DNA of 8,418 nt from Bacillota bacterium. GTDB lineage: Bacteria > Bacillota_A > Clostridia > Lachnospirales > Lachnospiraceae. The number at the start of each line of letters is the position of its first letter. The stretch's first letter is position 1. Made by a program: the position numbers and the translations under genes. The DNA is taken from NCBI GenBank assembly GCA_023443925.1, contig JAEZSL010000398.1:1-8418 (forward strand), in the 5' to 3' direction. Below the pieces are notes generated by a model that made no database searches, was not told the DNA's origin, and was given only the letters and a program-made list of their open reading frames with translations. Of the stretch, positions 6,551-8,418 are shown in pieces.

Positions 6551-8418
6551 ATGAGAGGGACATTAGTGAATTTAAACGTGAATCCTTGTAAGATGTGTAT
6601 GCCCATGGGTGCAGTGACTGCATTTTACGGTATAAAGAAATGCATGTCCATTCTGCATGGATCACAGGGCTGCAGTACCTATATCAGAAGACATATGGCC
6701 ACCCATTATAATGAGCCGGTAGATATCGCTTCCTCTTCCCTGACAGAAGAAGGAACCGTCTACGGAGGTGAGCAAAATTTGATAAAAGGCCTGAAGAATC
6801 TCATAAAAATCTATGAACCGGAAGTCATTGCCGTGGAAACCACCTGTCTGGCAGAGACCATTGGCGAAGATATTGTGCGTATCATAGATAAATTCTACAG
6901 AGAAAATCCGGAATACAAAGATATCACCATTATACCGGTACCTTCTGCCGGTTATGCCGGTACTCAGTTTGAAGGATTTATGAAGGCTTTGTACCAGCTG
7001 GTGAAAACCGTTGACATGGACACGAAAAAGCACGAAAAGGTCAATATCGTTACCAGTCTTCTTTCTCCTGCTGATACCAGGTATTTAAAAGATCTATTGG
7101 AAAGCTATTCCATTGACTATATATTACTGCCGGATTTGTCGGATAATCTGGACGGAGCCTACAAACCTGATTATGAAAAATTGCCTTCAAATGGCACAGA
7201 TATTGCCGACATCAAAAAAATGGCCGGTGCCCGTATGACCATAGAGCTATCCGGGTTTACCAAAGAGAATCCATCGGTAGCGGAATATCTGTACGAAACC
7301 TACGGAGTGCCTTATGAAAAATGCAATTTGCCGGTAAGTTTGAGGGATAATGATGTATTTGTAAAACTTCTGTCTGAAATATCCGGTCAAAAAATTCCTG
7401 ATAGACTAAAGCAACAGAGAGGTCGTTTTCTGGACGCCATGGTGGATGCTCACAAATATAACGGAGAAGCCAGAGCAGCGGTGTACGGCGAACCGGATTT
7501 TGTATTCAGTACGGTAAGGCTGTGTGCGGAAAACGGAATTATGCCTCTGATAGCAGCCACCGGTTCGAAATCTCCCGGTTTAAAATCCTTACTGGAAGTC
7601 GAGATAAAACCGATAGCAGACAGTTACTTTATAGAAGATTTCAAGATTCTGGACGATGTAGACTTCCAGACCATAGAGGAGCTTTCCGTGGAACTGGGTG
7701 TAAATATACTGATCGGCAATTCGGATGGCAGAAGGATAGCAGAAAAATTAGGAATAGACCTGGTAAGGCGCAGTTTCCCCATTCATGACCGGGTCGGAGG
7801 CCAAAGGCTTCGTACCTTGGGCTATGATGGTGCTTTATGTTTTCTGGATGAGATCTCCAATGCAGTTCTGGCCAGAAAAGAAACCACCTTCCGTGAAAAG
7901 CTGTACGATAAATACTATAAAGAAGAAATGACCATGGAAGAACCGCTACAGGCAAACAGCAAGGTCATAGAACTGGAAGTATATAGAAACGAATTAAAGT
8001 CCGGCTGCAAAACCATAGAAGAAAAAACAGCAACTCATCCCTGTTACAGCTGCGGTGCTCATGATTATGCACGAATGCATCTGCCCGTAGCTCCAAAGTG
8101 CAATATCAGCTGTAATTACTGTGTCAGAAAATTTGACTGTCCCAATGAAAGCAGACCGGGAGTTACGACCAATATTCTGAAACCGGAAGAAGCCCTCCGT
8201 AAATACCTGGAAGTGAAAAAAAGAGTGCCCAACCTGTCGGTGGTGGGAATCGCAGGACCGGGGGATGCTCTTGCAAACTTTGAAGAGACAAAGAAAACCC
8301 TGGAATTAATTAGAGAGCAGGACCGCGAGGTTACTTTCTGCCTGTCCACCAACGGACTTTTGCTGCCTCAGTACGCAGAGGAATTAATTCATCTGGGAGT
8401 CTCTCATGTTACCGTAAC
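6551..8418 (+). CDS. nifN-B: Fused FeMo-cofactor scaffold and radical-SAM protein NifN-NifB (partial, 3' end outside the window)
   Basis: One open frame of 622 codons continues past the right edge. Residues 1 to about 440 are NifN, the NifK-like partner of NifE: NPCKMCMPMGA (11-21), HGSQGC (36-41), TTCLAETIGED (97-107), and SFPIHDRVGGQR (408-419), like the NifK sequence FPIIDRYIHS. A polar linker follows (about 441-495). NifB then starts: HPCYSCGAHDYARMH (496-510), the radical-SAM motif CNISCNYC (Cys517, 521, 524), FDCPNESRPGV (528-538), the SAM-contacting AGPGDALAN (568-576) and STNGL (599-603). NifB joins [4Fe-4S] units and inserts carbide to make NifB-co; fusion would hand it directly to NifEN. 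The frame upstream of 6551 is closed by TAA at 6530, and AGAGG (6541-6545) precedes the ATG. This fusion is known in C. pasteurianum. Whether a C-terminal NifX-like domain exists cannot be seen. Confidence 0.96.
   Translation, partial: MRGTLVNLNVNPCKMCMPMGAVTAFYGIKKCMSILHGSQGCSTYIRRHMATHYNEPVDIASSSLTEEGTVYGGEQNLIKGLKNLIKIYEPEVIAVETTCLAETIGEDIVRIIDKFYRENPEYKDITIIPVPSAGYAGTQFEGFMKALYQLVKTVDMDTKKHEKVNIVTSLLSPADTRYLKDLLESYSIDYILLPDLSDNLDGAYKPDYEKLPSNGTDIADIKKMAGARMTIELSGFTKENPSVAEYLYETYGVPYEKCNLPVSLRDNDVFVKLLSEISGQKIPDRLKQQRGRFLDAMVDAHKYNGEARAAVYGEPDFVFSTVRLCAENGIMPLIAATGSKSPGLKSLLEVEIKPIADSYFIEDFKILDDVDFQTIEELSVELGVNILIGNSDGRRIAEKLGIDLVRRSFPIHDRVGGQRLRTLGYDGALCFLDEISNAVLARKETTFREKLYDKYYKEEMTMEEPLQANSKVIELEVYRNELKSGCKTIEEKTATHPCYSCGAHDYARMHLPVAPKCNISCNYCVRKFDCPNESRPGVTTNILKPEEALRKYLEVKKRVPNLSVVGIAGPGDALANFEETKKTLELIREQDREVTFCLSTNGLLLPQYAEELIHLGVSHVTV

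Overview
The window is the core of a molybdenum-nitrogenase (nif) operon, all on the + strand, in the order nifH - nifI1 - nifI2 - nifD - nifK - nifE - nifN-B. The last gene runs off the right edge. The organism is almost certainly an anaerobic Firmicute of class Clostridia. The evidence is a 273-residue NifH, a NifD with the extra segment typical of clostridial NifD, a NifK lacking the long N-terminal extension of proteobacterial NifK, a fused NifN-B as described in Clostridium pasteurianum, strong AGGAGG ribosome-binding sites and moderate-to-low GC. A family such as Lachnospiraceae is possible but cannot be proven from this sequence.

Layout. Bases 1-191 are an A/T-rich leader with two overlapping sigma-A-like promoter candidates (21-49 and 37-65), a perfect 19-bp palindrome (78-96) and a convincing intrinsic terminator (111-144) 48 bases before nifH. 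Transcription from these promoters would have to read through that terminator, so the leader looks like an attenuator. nifH (192-1013) is followed by the two PII-like regulators nifI1 (1060-1386) and nifI2 (1484-1867). nifD (1884-3479) and nifK (3473-4837) overlap by 7 bases. A 291-base gap (4838-5128) holds a very stable 15-bp hairpin, a terminator-like hairpin with a short T tract, and a 12-bp palindrome. Then come nifE (5129-6472) and nifN-B (6551 to beyond 8418).

How the genes work together. NifD and NifK form the alpha2beta2 MoFe dinitrogenase and NifH is its ATP-driven electron donor. NifI1 and NifI2 are, by family knowledge, the 2-oxoglutarate/ATP-sensing pair that inhibits NifDK when ammonium is available. 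The NifB half of NifN-B makes the Fe-S core precursor, and NifE with the NifN half is the scaffold on which it matures to FeMo-cofactor. The hairpins between nifK and nifE may lower expression of the cofactor-assembly genes relative to the structural genes (inference).

I see no undescribed system. The protein content is a compact, textbook clostridial nif cluster. The parts worth a second look are non-coding (the leader attenuator and palindrome, and the nifK-nifE hairpins), plus the full set of P-cluster-position cysteines kept in NifN. All genes appear intact; no mobile element, CRISPR array, tRNA or rRNA was seen.
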